Assembly: GCF_900095885.1 (NCBI RefSeq)
Contig: NZ_LT615367.1
Location: 3,038,001 to 3,102,000, forward strand
Direction: 5' to 3'
From: Dickeya aquatica
Lineage (GTDB): Bacteria; Pseudomonadota; Gammaproteobacteria; Enterobacterales; Enterobacteriaceae
Length of the DNA: 64,000 bases
A model generated the notes under the pieces. It saw only the letters and a program-made list of their open reading frames with translations, was not told the DNA's origin and did no database searches. A program made the position numbers and the translations under genes. The stretch's first letter is position 1; each line of letters starts with the position of its first letter. Positions 21,057-29,915 of the stretch are shown here, in pieces.

Positions 21057-21845
21057 CTATCGTAATACAGGTGGCATAAAACGGCTATGACGCAGAACAG
21101 GTAACTGGTGACGTACCCCATCAATACGCTCACGCTTTAGCTCTGTCAGCAACAGCTCAGGCTGTTCTGCGGCCTGAGCAATCACTATCCCCATCGGGTC
21201 AACCACCATACTGTTACCGATATTCCGTTCACCACACTCGCCAGTAGCAATCAGGTAACAGGTATTCTCCAGCGCTCGCGTTCGCGCCAGCAACGCCCAA
21301 TGTGCCTCTTTCTGAGCACCCTTTACCCACGCCGCAGGGACAACCAATACATCAGCCCCCTTAAGCGCCAAATGGCGTGCCGTCTCAGCAAAACGCAGGT
21401 CATAGCATATCATCAAGCCAACGCGCATTCCTGCTATGTCGACTACTGGCGGCGGTGACTCACCCGGAGCAACAAAGCGAGACTCTTGCACACTGAAGGC
21501 ATCGTACAGATGCAGCTTATGATAATACGCCAGCACCTCTCCACGCCGAATGACCAGCAACGTGTTATGCACTTGCCCCGATTCAGCCGGCGTATGCAAT
21601 GTAAAGACCGTATAGAGATCCAAAGACTGGCTGACGTGTAATAACTGACTCACAAACGGCCCGTTCATCGGCTGGGCATGACGGACACCCCATTGCGGGT
21701 CAGCATTATCTCGTGCCAGCACCGCCTCCGGCAGCACTAGCAAATCAGCCCCGGCACTCGCCGCACGCATCATCAGATCAACGCAAGTCTGCGCATTATC
21801 CTGCCACAAACGCTGCACAGCAAACTGCCCTAATGCCACTTTCAT
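21057..21845 (-). CDS. ybeM: Deaminated glutathione amidase / nitrilase-family hydrolase
   Basis: Carbon-nitrogen hydrolase of the Nit1/YbeM group, a metabolite-repair enzyme that hydrolyses deaminated glutathione. The Glu-Lys-Cys triad is visible as LPEAV (Glu near 40), YYHKLHLYDAF (Lys near 110) and GLMICYDLRF (Cys near 147). 262 residues, intact, whereas the gene is truncated in E. coli K-12. Its ATG overlaps the stop of a 52-codon ORF. Confidence 0.92.
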   Translation of the reverse strand: MKVALGQFAVQRLWQDNAQTCVDLMMRAASAGADLLVLPEAVLARDNADPQWGVRHAQPMNGPFVSQLLHVSQSLDLYTVFTLHTPAESGQVHNTLLVIRRGEVLAYYHKLHLYDAFSVQESRFVAPGESPPPVVDIAGMRVGLMICYDLRFAETARHLALKGADVLVVPAAWVKGAQKEAHWALLARTRALENTCYLIATGECGERNIGNSMVVDPMGIVIAQAAEQPELLLTELKRERIDGVRHQLPVLRHSRFMPPVLR

Positions 21846-22000
21846 TCAGGCTCCTTGTCAATAACAGACGGATACACTTGATAACCCGTCGGCACTACAA
21901 AAAAAACAGTCATGTCGGTACACTCTGGCGGCAGATAGCGCATATCCACCAGAACACCATCCACCTGATGATGCCTGTCACCCTCAAGCACATAATGCAT
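21842..22000 (-). CDS. Possible 52-residue protein coupled to ybeM
   Basis: An open frame of 52 codons starts at ATG 22000 (MHYVLEGDRHHQVDG...) and ends with a TGA that overlaps the ybeM ATG (ATGA). Codon choice (GTG, CTG, GAT, CCG) looks like the neighbours. The ribosome-binding site is unclear: AGGA is only one base from ATG 22000 but about 10 bases from an in-frame GTG at 21991. Sequence contains DMRYLPPECTDMTVFFVVP. I do not recognise a family. An in-frame TAA at 22013-22015 limits it upstream, so it could also be the tail of a decayed gene. Confidence 0.4.
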   Translation of the reverse strand: MHYVLEGDRHHQVDGVLVDMRYLPPECTDMTVFFVVPTGYQVYPSVIDKEPE

Positions 22001-22159
22001 GTCCTGGTGGGATTAGCCAACAGAGCGTTATACAGACAGAGGTGAAGGTGATTAGCCAGCCGCTGGCTGAGGAAAAGATAAGCGGGTGGGCTGAAAATGT
22101 GTAGTCAGCAGAATATCTCTCAATCAGATACGCTCTGATCTTTGAATAGAAAGGTGAAT
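22001..22159. other. Divergent intergenic region ybeM / crcB
   Basis: About 160 bases holding promoters for both directions. GGCTAATC occurs twice on the - strand (near 22010 and 22055). I looked for a fluoride riboswitch before crcB and did not find its conserved elements. Confidence 0.3.
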
Positions 22160-22543
22160 ATGTACAGTACGTTACTTGCCGTTTTTCTTGGTGGTGGACT
22201 TGGCAGCGTAGCCCGGTGGCAACTGAGCGTTCGCTTTAACAACCTGTTTCCCCACATGCCAGCCGGGACACTTATCGCCAATCTGTCAGGGGCGTTTATT
22301 ATCGGGGCCGCCATGAGCTATTTCATACGGCAGCCCGATCTCCCCCCCTACTGGAAACTGCTACTCACCACTGGCTTCTGCGGTGGCCTGACAACGTTTT
22401 CAACCTTTTCCTTTGAAGTGGTGGCATTACTACAAAGCGGAGAGTGGACTGCGGCCTTGTTCAATTTGCTTCTCAATCTGATAGGTTCACTGCTGATGAC
22501 GGCACTGGCATTTGCGTTGGTGGGGTGGCTGAGCGCACATTAA
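22160..22543 (+). CDS. crcB: Fluoride exporter CrcB/Fluc
   Basis: Small dual-topology membrane protein, a fluoride channel that works as a dimer. Four membrane segments; [10 protein letters not shown] and the TM3 break [16 protein letters not shown] are the family signature that binds the central sodium ion and lines the pore. ATG 22160 with AAAGGTGA upstream gives 127 residues, like E. coli; an open frame three codons longer is less supported. Confidence 0.95.
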   Translation: MYSTLLAVFLGGGLGSVARWQLSVRFNNLFPHMPAGTLIANLSGAFIIGAAMSYFIRQPDLPPYWKLLLTTGFCGGLTTFSTFSFEVVALLQSGEWTAALFNLLLNLIGSLLMTALAFALVGWLSAH

Positions 22544-22610
22544 CAAGCTGCACGGTGACAATCTAAACAGGGATAGAGCCAGAAAATTATCCTGGCGCAG
22601 AAAAATAAAA

Positions 22611-22635
22611 ACCCGCCAAAAGAGGCGGGTTTTTT
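22611..22635. terminator. Bidirectional terminator between crcB and cspE
   Basis: ACCCGCC (22611-22617), loop AAAAGA, GGCGGGT (22624-22630), T-run to 22635, preceded by an A-tract that serves the opposite strand. Confidence 0.85.
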
Positions 22636-22650
22636 AGGAAATCGGTATAA

Positions 22651-22860
22651 TTAAATAGCGATAACGTTAGCAGCAGAAGGTCCTTTAGCGCCGCTGGTGA
22701 TTTCAAACTCTACGCGCTGACCTTCAGCCAGGGTTTTGAAACCGTTGCTCTGGATAGCAGAGAAGTGTACGAACACGTCTTTGCTGCCATCTTCAGGAGT
22801 AATGAAACCGAATCCTTTGGACTCATTAAACCACTTAACGCTACCTTTAATCTTAGACAT
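22651..22860 (-). CDS. cspE: Cold-shock-family RNA chaperone CspE
   Basis: Single cold-shock domain (OB fold) that melts RNA hairpins and antiterminates transcription. RNP1 KGFGFITP and RNP2 VFVHFSAI are present. 69 residues, nearly identical to E. coli CspE ([20 protein letters not shown]). The open frame continues 44 codons upstream, but the family start is the ATG at 22860. pagP, next to cspE in E. coli, is absent. Confidence 0.97.
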   Translation of the reverse strand: MSKIKGSVKWFNESKGFGFITPEDGSKDVFVHFSAIQSNGFKTLAEGQRVEFEITSGAKGPSAANVIAI

Positions 22861-22876
22861 CAAACTTACCTTTAAC

Positions 22877-22905
22877 ATGAATGAACGACACAAAATCTGT
22901 GTCAA
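22877..22905 (-). promoter_or_regulatory. Candidate cspE promoter
   Basis: On the - strand TTGACA (22905-22900), a 17-base spacer and ATTCAT (22882-22877). The spacer contains the inverted repeat GACACA-N5-TGTGTC (plus strand 22887-22903). The leader would be very short, so another promoter further upstream is possible. Confidence 0.35.
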
Positions 22906-23294
22906 GTACAGTACAGCAAGTAGTGGCGCATTTGTCCAGCCGAACATCACTAAAAAGTGATAAAAAACGATAAAAGAGTGAACTGGCTCCATTCAACACC
23001 TTAATTAGCCGCTCGCAAGCCACTTCCCTGGTGCTTTGTAGGCACTTTTGTACCCCCTCAATTCATTCGATCACAATACGAATAATAACCTCTTTTATTT
23101 ACTCAGACTTCCTCATTTATGTTCAGCATAGAACTGACCGTATTGGCGGCAGAGAAACGAAAAACATGAGATTACAGTTCGAGACATTCATCACAAAAAT
23201 GAAAAGAAAAAACAGAATTTTTTGTGCTTTCATGGACGTAACACAAACACCTTAAGCCAAGATTAATTTTTCAAAATCAGCAGGTTAAAGACAT
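22906..23294. other. AT-rich region without a recognisable gene
   Basis: About 390 bases between the cspE promoter and the ypfM terminator, clearly richer in A and T than its neighbours. A 74-codon frame exists at 23031-23255 but has no ribosome-binding site or family resemblance. In E. coli terms this is the junction between the 14-minute and 55-minute regions. Confidence 0.4.
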
Positions 23295-23324
23295 AAAAAA
23301 AGCAGTAGCCGGTAGGCTACTGCT
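23295..23324 (-). terminator. Intrinsic terminator of ypfM
   Basis: On the - strand AGCAGTAGCC, loop TACC, GGCTACTGCT, then six T. A perfect 10-bp stem 75 bases after the ypfM stop. Confidence 0.8.
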
Positions 23325-23398
23325 CTGATGACTCGTGATACGTGACCTGGCGGTTAATGAAAATAAATAAAAACGTACTAGTCTATATACATCAACCG

Positions 23399-23458
23399 TC
23401 ATTTACGCAGCATGGCGTCGATGAAGCTTTTCCAGTTGTTGAGTTCGACTTCAATCAT
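23399..23458 (-). CDS. ypfM: 19-residue small protein YpfM
   Basis: Reads MIEVELNNWKSFIDAMLRK, which matches my recollection of E. coli YpfM (MIERELGNWKDFIEVMLRK) in length, charge pattern and the C-terminal MLRK. It has a strong ribosome-binding site (AAGGAG, 7 bases before the ATG) and its own terminator, and sits upstream of yffB as in E. coli. Function unknown; the pattern suggests an amphipathic helix. Confidence 0.8.
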   Translation of the reverse strand: MIEVELNNWKSFIDAMLRK

Positions 23459-23686
23459 GATAGTAGCTCCTTAGGCTTTTTTGTCTTACGGGGTTATTAT
23501 ACGCTTCTTTTTTGAACAAGATAAAGCTTTCAGGGTGCAGAAATGTGCTCCCCTTCGCATTTCCAGAATATCCCTGACACACTCAACCCTATGATTTATT
23601 AAGACTATTTTAATGTTATGCCCGCAACAGCGTTTCTGTTGTATGCTTTTTTGTTCTTACAACATGAAAAGTAACGGATTTTGCGC
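23459..23686. promoter_or_regulatory. Divergent promoter region ypfM / yffB
   Basis: 228 AT-rich bases between two divergent genes. It must contain the ypfM promoter on the - strand and one for yffB-dapE on the + strand. No operator was recognised. Confidence 0.35.
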
Positions 23687-24049
23687 ATGACCATCACCCT
23701 GTATGGCATCAAAAACTGCGATACCATGAAAAAAGCGCGTCGCTGGCTGGAAACGCATCAGATGGATTATCACTTCCACGATTATCGCGTTGATGGATTA
23801 AATGATGAACAATTGCAGGCTTTTATCGCTCTTGCCAGTTGGCAGTCACTGCTTAATACGCGCGGAACCACCTGGCGCAAGCTTGATGAACCCCTGCGCC
23901 AGTCCATTGACAACGAAAGCGCCGCAAAAGCTGTTATGCTGCAATACCCTGCACTGATTAAACGCCCGCTATTGGTGACTGACTCAGGGAGATATCTGCT
24001 CGGATTTAGTGAAGATAGCTATCAGCACTTTTTTATGGAGAACCGCTAA
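23687..24049 (+). CDS. yffB: ArsC/Spx-family protein YffB
   Basis: Thioredoxin-fold protein of the arsenate-reductase/Spx family with a lone N-terminal cysteine in [12 protein letters not shown] and the family segment [12 protein letters not shown]. Physiological substrate unknown. ATG 23687 gives [13 protein letters not shown] and 120 residues; a TTG two codons earlier is less likely. One base separates it from the dapE GTG, so they form an operon as in E. coli. Confidence 0.93.
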   Translation: MTITLYGIKNCDTMKKARRWLETHQMDYHFHDYRVDGLNDEQLQAFIALASWQSLLNTRGTTWRKLDEPLRQSIDNESAAKAVMLQYPALIKRPLLVTDSGRYLLGFSEDSYQHFFMENR

Positions 24050-24050
24050 C

Positions 24051-25178
24051 GTGTCTTGCCCGGTAATTGAACTGGCCCAGCAACTGATTAAACGCCCCTC
24101 GCTCAGCCCGAATGACTCTGGTTGTCAGGCTTTGATGATTGAGCGATTGCAGGCGATTGGTTTTGTCATTGAACCGCTCAATTTTGGTGATACCCAAAAC
24201 TTTTGGGCCTGGCGTGGCGAGGGTAAAACACTGGCATTTGCCGGTCACACGGATGTCGTGCCCGTTGGTAACGAAAATCAATGGCAGACACCGCCGTTCG
24301 AACCCACCATCCGCGATGGGATGCTGTTTGGCCGTGGTGCCGCAGACATGAAAGGTTCACTGGCAGCGATGGTGGTTGCCGCAGAACGCTTTGTTGCCAG
24401 CCACCCTGACCATCAGGGCCGACTGGCGTTCCTGATTACCTCGGATGAAGAAGCCAGCGCCGTTAACGGTACGGTAAAAGTTGTTGAAGCATTAATGGCC
24501 CGCCAGGAGCGGCTGGATTATTGCCTGGTGGGTGAGCCCTCCAGCACCGAACGAGTAGGCGACGTAGTGAAAAATGGCCGCCGTGGCTCCATTACTGCAA
24601 ATCTGCGTGTACAGGGTATTCAGGGCCATGTTGCCTACCCGCATCTGGCCGATAACCCGGTACACCGCGCAATGGCTGCGTTGCATGAATTGGTCAATAC
24701 GGTCTGGGATGAAGGCAACGAGTTTTTCCCGCCAACCAGCATGCAAATCGCCAATATCAACGCGGGCACCGGCAGTAATAATGTCATTCCCGGCGAGCTA
24801 GACGTTCAGTTTAATTTCCGCTTTAGCACCGAACTGACCGATGCGCTTATCAAAGAGCGGGTCGCTGCATTACTTGATAACCACCAGCTAAACTACACAC
24901 TGGAATGGCAGCTCTCCGGCCACCCTTTCCTGACCGGATGCGGTGAACTGGTTGAAGCCGTCGTGAATGCGGTACAGCACTACAGCGAAATCACACCGCA
25001 GTTACTGACGAACGGTGGCACCTCTGATGGCCGTTTTATCGCCCGCATGGGAGCACAGGTAGTCGAGCTCGGGCCTGTCAACGCAACGATTCATAAGGTT
25101 GATGAATGCGTCAGCGCCGCTGACTTGCAATTATTAAGCCGCATGTATCAGCGCGTTATGGAGCAATTGATCGCATGA
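24051..25178 (+). CDS. dapE: Succinyl-diaminopimelate desuccinylase
   Basis: Zinc enzyme of the succinylase branch of lysine and meso-diaminopimelate synthesis. Metal-site motifs [16 protein letters not shown] and ITSDEEASA are present, as is the dimerisation domain ([23 protein letters not shown]). GTG start at 24051 gives 375 residues, as in E. coli; an ATG at 24009 inside yffB is out of family range. The next gene overlaps by 4 bases. Confidence 0.97.
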   Translation: MSCPVIELAQQLIKRPSLSPNDSGCQALMIERLQAIGFVIEPLNFGDTQNFWAWRGEGKTLAFAGHTDVVPVGNENQWQTPPFEPTIRDGMLFGRGAADMKGSLAAMVVAAERFVASHPDHQGRLAFLITSDEEASAVNGTVKVVEALMARQERLDYCLVGEPSSTERVGDVVKNGRRGSITANLRVQGIQGHVAYPHLADNPVHRAMAALHELVNTVWDEGNEFFPPTSMQIANINAGTGSNNVIPGELDVQFNFRFSTELTDALIKERVAALLDNHQLNYTLEWQLSGHPFLTGCGELVEAVVNAVQHYSEITPQLLTNGGTSDGRFIARMGAQVVELGPVNATIHKVDECVSAADLQLLSRMYQRVMEQLIA

Positions 25179-25861
25179 TAAGCATCGCGTGCCTGACCGG
25201 TAAAAGCGATTCGCATCTGGTGGCTTTATCCGGTTCTCACCGGCTTCAGGCTGAAGCTGCCAGCGCATTTCTCGCGATGCAACACGCCGCCAGGCTCGAC
25301 GGCTTTAATCTGCAACCAGCCAGCAGTTTTCGGGATTTTGAGCGCCAGCGCCACATCTGGAATGGCAAATTTAACGGGACTCGCCCGCTGCTGGACGAGA
25401 ACAGCCAGCCGATTGATGCACTGTCACTCGCTGAAGGCGCACGTTGCGAAGCGATTTTACGCTGGTCAGCGCTGCCAGGAGCCAGCCGCCACCATTGGGG
25501 CTGCGATCTTGACGTGTATGATCCCGACAGACTTCCGGCAGACACATCGTTACAACTGGAGCAGTGGGAGTATCAGGCCGGTGGTTATTTTGCCGGGCTC
25601 AGCAAGTGGCTGACACGGCATATGGCGGGTTTCGGTTTTTACCGGCCTTTTGATCAAGATAACGCAGGCGTTGCCATTGAGCCGTGGCATTTAAGCTATG
25701 CACCGTTAGCGCAGGTTGCGCAATCATTGCTGACGCCCGAGTGCATTTTGCAAGCCTGGCAAGGTGAAGAAATTGCAGGCAAGCCGTGGCTTCAGGCACA
25801 TTTGCCTCACGTATTCGAGCGTTTTATCATGATGGGCAATGCACCGTCACCGGCGCAATGA
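25175..25861 (+). CDS. M15-family peptidase (VanY-like D,D-carboxypeptidase)
   Basis: Predicted zinc peptidase acting on peptidoglycan peptides. Family motifs: [29 protein letters not shown] (His and Asp zinc ligands) and IEPWHLSY (catalytic Glu and third His ligand). 228 residues. No signal peptide is obvious, unlike most VanY proteins, so it may act in the cytoplasm on recycled or precursor peptides. The ATG overlaps the dapE stop (ATGA), indicating coupling with diaminopimelate synthesis. E. coli has no gene at this spot. Confidence 0.85.
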   Translation: MISIACLTGKSDSHLVALSGSHRLQAEAASAFLAMQHAARLDGFNLQPASSFRDFERQRHIWNGKFNGTRPLLDENSQPIDALSLAEGARCEAILRWSALPGASRHHWGCDLDVYDPDRLPADTSLQLEQWEYQAGGYFAGLSKWLTRHMAGFGFYRPFDQDNAGVAIEPWHLSYAPLAQVAQSLLTPECILQAWQGEEIAGKPWLQAHLPHVFERFIMMGNAPSPAQ

Positions 25862-25894
25862 CCACTATTGACTGACTCAGGGAGAACCTTCGTT

Positions 25895-26083
25895 ATGGGA
25901 TGGCTGGCTGATTACTGGTGGGTCGTGCTGCTGGTGTTACTGGGCATGATAATCAATGGTATCAAGGCGCTTAATCGTGTTGATCACAAACGTTTTCTCA
26001 ATGATAAACCGCCATTACCACCACACCGTGACAATAATGCACAGTGGGACAACGATGACGAATGGCCCAAAAAGAAACCCTGA
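25895..26083 (+). CDS. ypfN: Small membrane protein YpfN (UPF0370)
   Basis: 62-residue protein with one N-terminal membrane helix ([19 protein letters not shown]) followed by a charged tail ([19 protein letters not shown] ... DDEWPKKK). Matches E. coli YpfN along its length. ATG 25895 is preceded by AGGGAGAA. Role unknown; cotranscribed with dapE and the peptidase by position. Confidence 0.9.
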   Translation: MGWLADYWWVVLLVLLGMIINGIKALNRVDHKRFLNDKPPLPPHRDNNAQWDNDDEWPKKKP

Positions 26084-26097
26084 TAGCACGGTAAAAA

Positions 26098-26123
26098 AAC
26101 AGGCCGGGGAAACCGGCCTGTTT
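26098..26123. terminator. Bidirectional terminator between ypfN and ypfH
   Basis: AAACAGGCCGG (26098-26108) pairs with CCGGCCTGTTT (26113-26123), GC-rich core with A and T flanks; serves both convergent genes. Confidence 0.8.
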
Positions 26124-26151
26124 AGTTGATGGATGTCACTCGGTTATTTCG

Positions 26152-26838
26152 CTAGCGAAAAGCAATCAACTCACCGCGCGCGCCCATGACAGCCTCATCC
26201 CAAAACCGCTTGGGAATGTAATGATGTAAACGGTCCAGTGCGTAATCCATCATACGGTTATCGATGGCGTGCCCTAACTGTGGCACCAGGTCGAGCGTAA
26301 AATCCGACCCCTGTGCACGCAAACTCATCGCGGCCTGACGGGCATGCTCGGCGGTAATAACCGGGTCATCTTCACCATGAATCAGGTGAACCACAATGTC
26401 ATAAAACGGCTGTTCGGGCAGCGTAGCAAAGCGGCCGCTGAACGCAACCACCCGCCCGGCCAGATTAGGCTCCACCTTCAGAGACTCAAGGATCATAATC
26501 GCCCCCTGAGAAAACCCCACCAGCGCGGTATGAGCATAATCGATACCGGTTTTCTGCTGCCAGTCACGCACCGTATCAACAAAATGGGGCATGGCGGCAC
26601 TGACCCGACGCGCCCGATTTTCTTCTGTTATCCCCTGAACCGAGAACCACTGACGCCCCTCTCCGAGGCTGATAGCCTGTGGTCCACCGATACTAATCAC
26701 CTGAGCCTGCGGAAATGATTCGGAAAAATAACGCCCAACCTGCCCCATGGAAACCGGGTTGTCGCCAACACCATGATAAAGAAGAAACAGTTGTTTGGGC
26801 GAAGGTGGATTTTGCACCACGAAATAGTCATGCTTCAT
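26152..26838 (-). CDS. ypfH: Esterase YpfH (alpha/beta hydrolase)
   Basis: Cytoplasmic carboxylesterase of the phospholipase/carboxylesterase family. Nucleophile elbow GFSQGA (Ser near 117), oxyanion strand LLYHGVGDNP, Asp in HLIHGEDDPVI, and His in LGHAIDNR. 228 residues. Natural substrate unknown. It lies downstream of tmcA in the same direction, as in E. coli, with 229 bases between them. Confidence 0.92.
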   Translation of the reverse strand: MKHDYFVVQNPPSPKQLFLLYHGVGDNPVSMGQVGRYFSESFPQAQVISIGGPQAISLGEGRQWFSVQGITEENRARRVSAAMPHFVDTVRDWQQKTGIDYAHTALVGFSQGAIMILESLKVEPNLAGRVVAFSGRFATLPEQPFYDIVVHLIHGEDDPVITAEHARQAAMSLRAQGSDFTLDLVPQLGHAIDNRMMDYALDRLHHYIPKRFWDEAVMGARGELIAFR

Positions 26839-27067
26839 ATCAGTCTCCCACGGTTCCGTGCAAGGAAACCGCCTTTCAAACGTGTCTGGTTGTCACTATA
26901 CGCCCCTCGGTGGCAGGTCAATATTGAGGTTTATTGAACAAGTTATTCCATTATCCTGTATCAGGATCAGTGTATATGACGCCAGAAAACTGGCAGGCTG
27001 AACCACAAAAAATGTAACGAAATTGTGATCGATACCGCTTGAAATGAATATGAGAAGTAAAATCCCG
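26839..27067 (-). other. Gap between tmcA and ypfH
   Basis: 229 AT-rich bases. No strong terminator or hidden ORF seen; probably contains the ypfH promoter. Confidence 0.3.
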
Positions 27068-29110
27068 CTAAAGCGGCCCCACCGTGTCGCGCCAGTGCTG
27101 CCATTGCAACGCATCCAACTGGCATAATGCTTCAGCCGCCTCCTGACGCCAGCGCTGGATAAGCGCTTTTCGTCCAGCCAGTTGCAAGTGCTGTACCGAT
27201 TGCGCAGCCGCCATACCCTGCTCCAGCCATTGTCGCAACGCAACCAGTGGCAACGATGACTGAGCCACCAGTCGTGACAGCGCTCCCTGACATGCCTGTG
27301 CCGTTCGTTGCGCCCGCGCAAATCCGGCCAGATTGCGCCAGTCATCCGGCGTTAACGTGTCGTCCTCGCGCGCAAGGCCAGGCAGCGACAGCGGAATATC
27401 ACGCTGTAACCAAAACCAGTCGCGCGCCAGTTGGTCTTGCGCCGTTATTGCCAGCGCTCTGCCGGCCTCGCTGAGGGGCAATATGGCCATGGCGCTGTAA
27501 CAACCGCTGCTGGCTTCAATATGACTGCCGATTCGCACCAACAAAAACCCGCAACGTTGCCAAAACCGCCACAGCCCTTGCTCAAAGCCAAAGCTGACGG
27601 ATAAAAAATCCACCCCGGCCCGGTAAGCCTGCTGCTGTTGCTGAACAACCAGCGACTGGCCAATGCCCTGCTCACGATGCGCGGCCAGCACCGCAATGCG
27701 GCTGATTCGTCGTGAGCGAAGCACCGGGGCCTGCCATAGGTTACCGTGAGCTGCCAGCGACTGAGCCACCAGGCTACCTCTGGGCCGACGACGGCCTGCC
27801 CAAACCTCCCAGGCCAGCGCCGGTGGCAAGCCCCCTTCATCCACCAGCCAGATGACCCCTGCCGTTTGCTGCCCGGCTCGCGCACTGACGACATGCATTC
27901 CCGGCGCATCCAGCAGGCGACGGAGATCCAATGGTGAGGTACGATAATGGGCGCTGCACAGCAATCCATAGCATTGTGCGAGGCGCTCTGGCTGATGCAG
28001 CCAGTCTGCTGGTGTCTCCGGCTCAATGGAAAAAGGGGCAGCCAATCGTTCCGGCACCCGTTTTTCCGCATCAAATAACATCACCCGGTCAATAATGCGC
28101 TCCAGCGGATCATGCCCGGCAAAACGCAGCGGGGATGTTAGCTCAATCATTTGCCAGTCAGGCAGTGATGCACAAAATTTCAGTAAAAAGCCGCGGCCGG
28201 TGCCTTCATAACCCAGCACCGTGGTTATCATCACGACCCGACGAAAATAGCTTAGCAGCGCAGACAACAACGAGGCAGGAATCGCCGCCGCCTCATCAAT
28301 GAGTAACCAATCCGCTGCCATATCATGCTGTTGCTGGCAATAGGCCAGTAAGGCATCAGGGGCGAAAAATACCGCGCGATCGCCACACGCGCGCAATAAC
28401 GTATCACCGGCAGCACGGGAAGGCGCACTCACCCAGCACGTCCCCTGACATTGACGCGCCAGCATGCCTGCCAGGGTCGATTTGCCACGCCCACGCGGGG
28501 CCGAGATGACAGACACCCGGACATCACAACGTAACAGGCGCTCAAGCGCGGCCTGTTGAGATGCCGTTGGCGCACCGCTCGCCGGTTGCCAGTCAGGGCG
28601 TGTGAACGGTTGCGGTATCGTCGCTGGCCCGTCCTGCTCACGCCATAGCACCACCTCATCATCCCGCAATAGCTGACGTTGCAGATGGCGAATAAAATTG
28701 GGGGTGGCTATCGCTTCAGGCTGTTCACTCCAGCGCAGGCTGTCATCATCCGGGCAATCAGGCCACGCGTCCCACTCTGGCGTGAGTAAAATCAGCCAGC
28801 TTCCGGCCAGTAGCGTACCAGTCAGAATCGCTAATGCCTGGGCATCCAGCCCGGTACGGGCGTCAAACACCGCATGCAGATACTCCTGCCCCAGTAGGGT
28901 ATGTGCTCTGGCAGGCGGTAATGATGCGACCGGCATAGGGGCCGCATCACTCAGCCACAGCCAGTCTCCCACAAGCGCCTGTGTGAGTTGCTGCGCACAG
29001 TCATTGCACCAGTCAGGTTGACCACTGAGTACCAATAAGCGACGAATACCATAACGTTGTTGATAACGCTGGCTCTGCACGAATGACCGGGTTATCGCTT
29101 GCGGTATCAC
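27068..29110 (-). CDS. tmcA: tRNA(Met) cytidine acetyltransferase TmcA
   Basis: Makes N4-acetylcytidine at the wobble base of elongator tRNA-Met, which stops misreading of AUA. Domains in order: N-terminal DUF1726 (about 1-175), a RecD-like helicase domain with Walker A SAPRGRGKST (near 200) and Walker B WLLIDEAAAIP (near 270), a GNAT acetyltransferase domain (SRIAVLAAHREQGIGQSLV, near 475), and a tRNA-binding tail. 680 residues (E. coli 671). GTG start six bases after the DUF441 gene, so likely cotranscribed. Confidence 0.95.
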   Translation of the reverse strand: MIPQAITRSFVQSQRYQQRYGIRRLLVLSGQPDWCNDCAQQLTQALVGDWLWLSDAAPMPVASLPPARAHTLLGQEYLHAVFDARTGLDAQALAILTGTLLAGSWLILLTPEWDAWPDCPDDDSLRWSEQPEAIATPNFIRHLQRQLLRDDEVVLWREQDGPATIPQPFTRPDWQPASGAPTASQQAALERLLRCDVRVSVISAPRGRGKSTLAGMLARQCQGTCWVSAPSRAAGDTLLRACGDRAVFFAPDALLAYCQQQHDMAADWLLIDEAAAIPASLLSALLSYFRRVVMITTVLGYEGTGRGFLLKFCASLPDWQMIELTSPLRFAGHDPLERIIDRVMLFDAEKRVPERLAAPFSIEPETPADWLHQPERLAQCYGLLCSAHYRTSPLDLRRLLDAPGMHVVSARAGQQTAGVIWLVDEGGLPPALAWEVWAGRRRPRGSLVAQSLAAHGNLWQAPVLRSRRISRIAVLAAHREQGIGQSLVVQQQQQAYRAGVDFLSVSFGFEQGLWRFWQRCGFLLVRIGSHIEASSGCYSAMAILPLSEAGRALAITAQDQLARDWFWLQRDIPLSLPGLAREDDTLTPDDWRNLAGFARAQRTAQACQGALSRLVAQSSLPLVALRQWLEQGMAAAQSVQHLQLAGRKALIQRWRQEAAEALCQLDALQWQHWRDTVGPL

Positions 29111-29116
29111 TGCCCG

Positions 29117-29569
29117 TTATCCCTTACCGATCAGGAGCGACAACAGTCCGGCGGCGATAAGCGGCCCAACCGGAACACCGCGAAACAGCGCCACGCCCAT
29201 CACCGTGCCAACGAGTAATCCCGCCACCACCGAAGGCTGGTTACTCATCAGTGTGACACCACGCCCGCCAAGCCATGACACGCCAATACCAATCGCCACC
29301 GCCAATAGCGACTGCCAGTGGACAAATGCCCGCAAAATTTCACCGGCGGCGATTTTGCCGCTGGCAATCGGTGCCATAACACCGATGGTCAGCACCAGCA
29401 CACCGAAAGAGAGGCCATATTTTTCTACCCACGGAAACATCTGATGCAGCGGCGTGATACGCACCATCACCAGAAACAGGATTGCCAGCGTTACCGTCAT
29501 GTTTTGGCTGATAATACCAAGGGCCGCCAATGCCAGTAACACCAGCAGAGTTGGGTCAAATGAAATCAT
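29117..29569 (-). CDS. yeaL: DUF441 membrane protein (YeaL family)
   Basis: 150-residue inner-membrane protein with about four helices. It matches E. coli YeaL ([45 protein letters not shown]). ATG 29569 with AAGGATA upstream is the family start; the frame is open to 29644 without support. Function unknown. In E. coli yeaL is elsewhere; here it is 6 bases before tmcA. Confidence 0.9.
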   Translation of the reverse strand: MISFDPTLLVLLALAALGIISQNMTVTLAILFLVMVRITPLHQMFPWVEKYGLSFGVLVLTIGVMAPIASGKIAAGEILRAFVHWQSLLAVAIGIGVSWLGGRGVTLMSNQPSVVAGLLVGTVMGVALFRGVPVGPLIAAGLLSLLIGKG

Positions 29570-29915
29570 GAAATATCCTTTCGGAATAAATAACTTAGCA
29601 GAATAATCACTTCGGTGAAGCTGGCAATAATAGCACGCTTTCATTGCTAAAAAGCCGTTTGAAGGTTAAGGAGAATGACGTGCCAGCCGAAACATGCACC
29701 TGACGGGAAAACCGTTCAAAGAAAAAGAAAAAAATAGAAAAGAGGACTCACCGCACTGCCGAAGCACAACCAGAGAGGAAGAACGCGATTGTTACCACGC
29801 ATTTATTATTCAGAGAAAGCTGCAACGGCACATGTTGCCCAAACCGGGTTTCATGCCCCCTCTGCGGCCTTCTGGCAGCCGTCTTACGGCCGCCAGAACG
29901 AAAACGATTGCGCTG
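29570..29915. other. Intergenic region yeaL / purC with a hairpin
   Basis: 346 bases. At 29870-29898 TTCTGGC-A-GCCGT pairs with ACGGC-C-GCCAGAA around a 3-base loop; one mismatch, no T-run, just downstream of purC. The rest has an A-rich tract near 29720 and probably the yeaL-tmcA promoter. No gene recognised. Confidence 0.4.

Noticed and set aside
22001..22159. Fluoride riboswitch before crcB
   Set aside because: The conserved GGAGATGG-type start, AAC and CTGATGCCT segments are not present; only a superficial GGTGAAGG/CTGAGG similarity.
23031..23255. 74-codon frame in the AT-rich gap
   Set aside because: No Shine-Dalgarno, no recognisable domain, composition unlike coding sequence around it.
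26896..27345. 149-codon open frame at the tmcA 3' end
   Set aside because: Same strand but other frame as tmcA, Trp/Arg/Cys-rich, no similarity seen.
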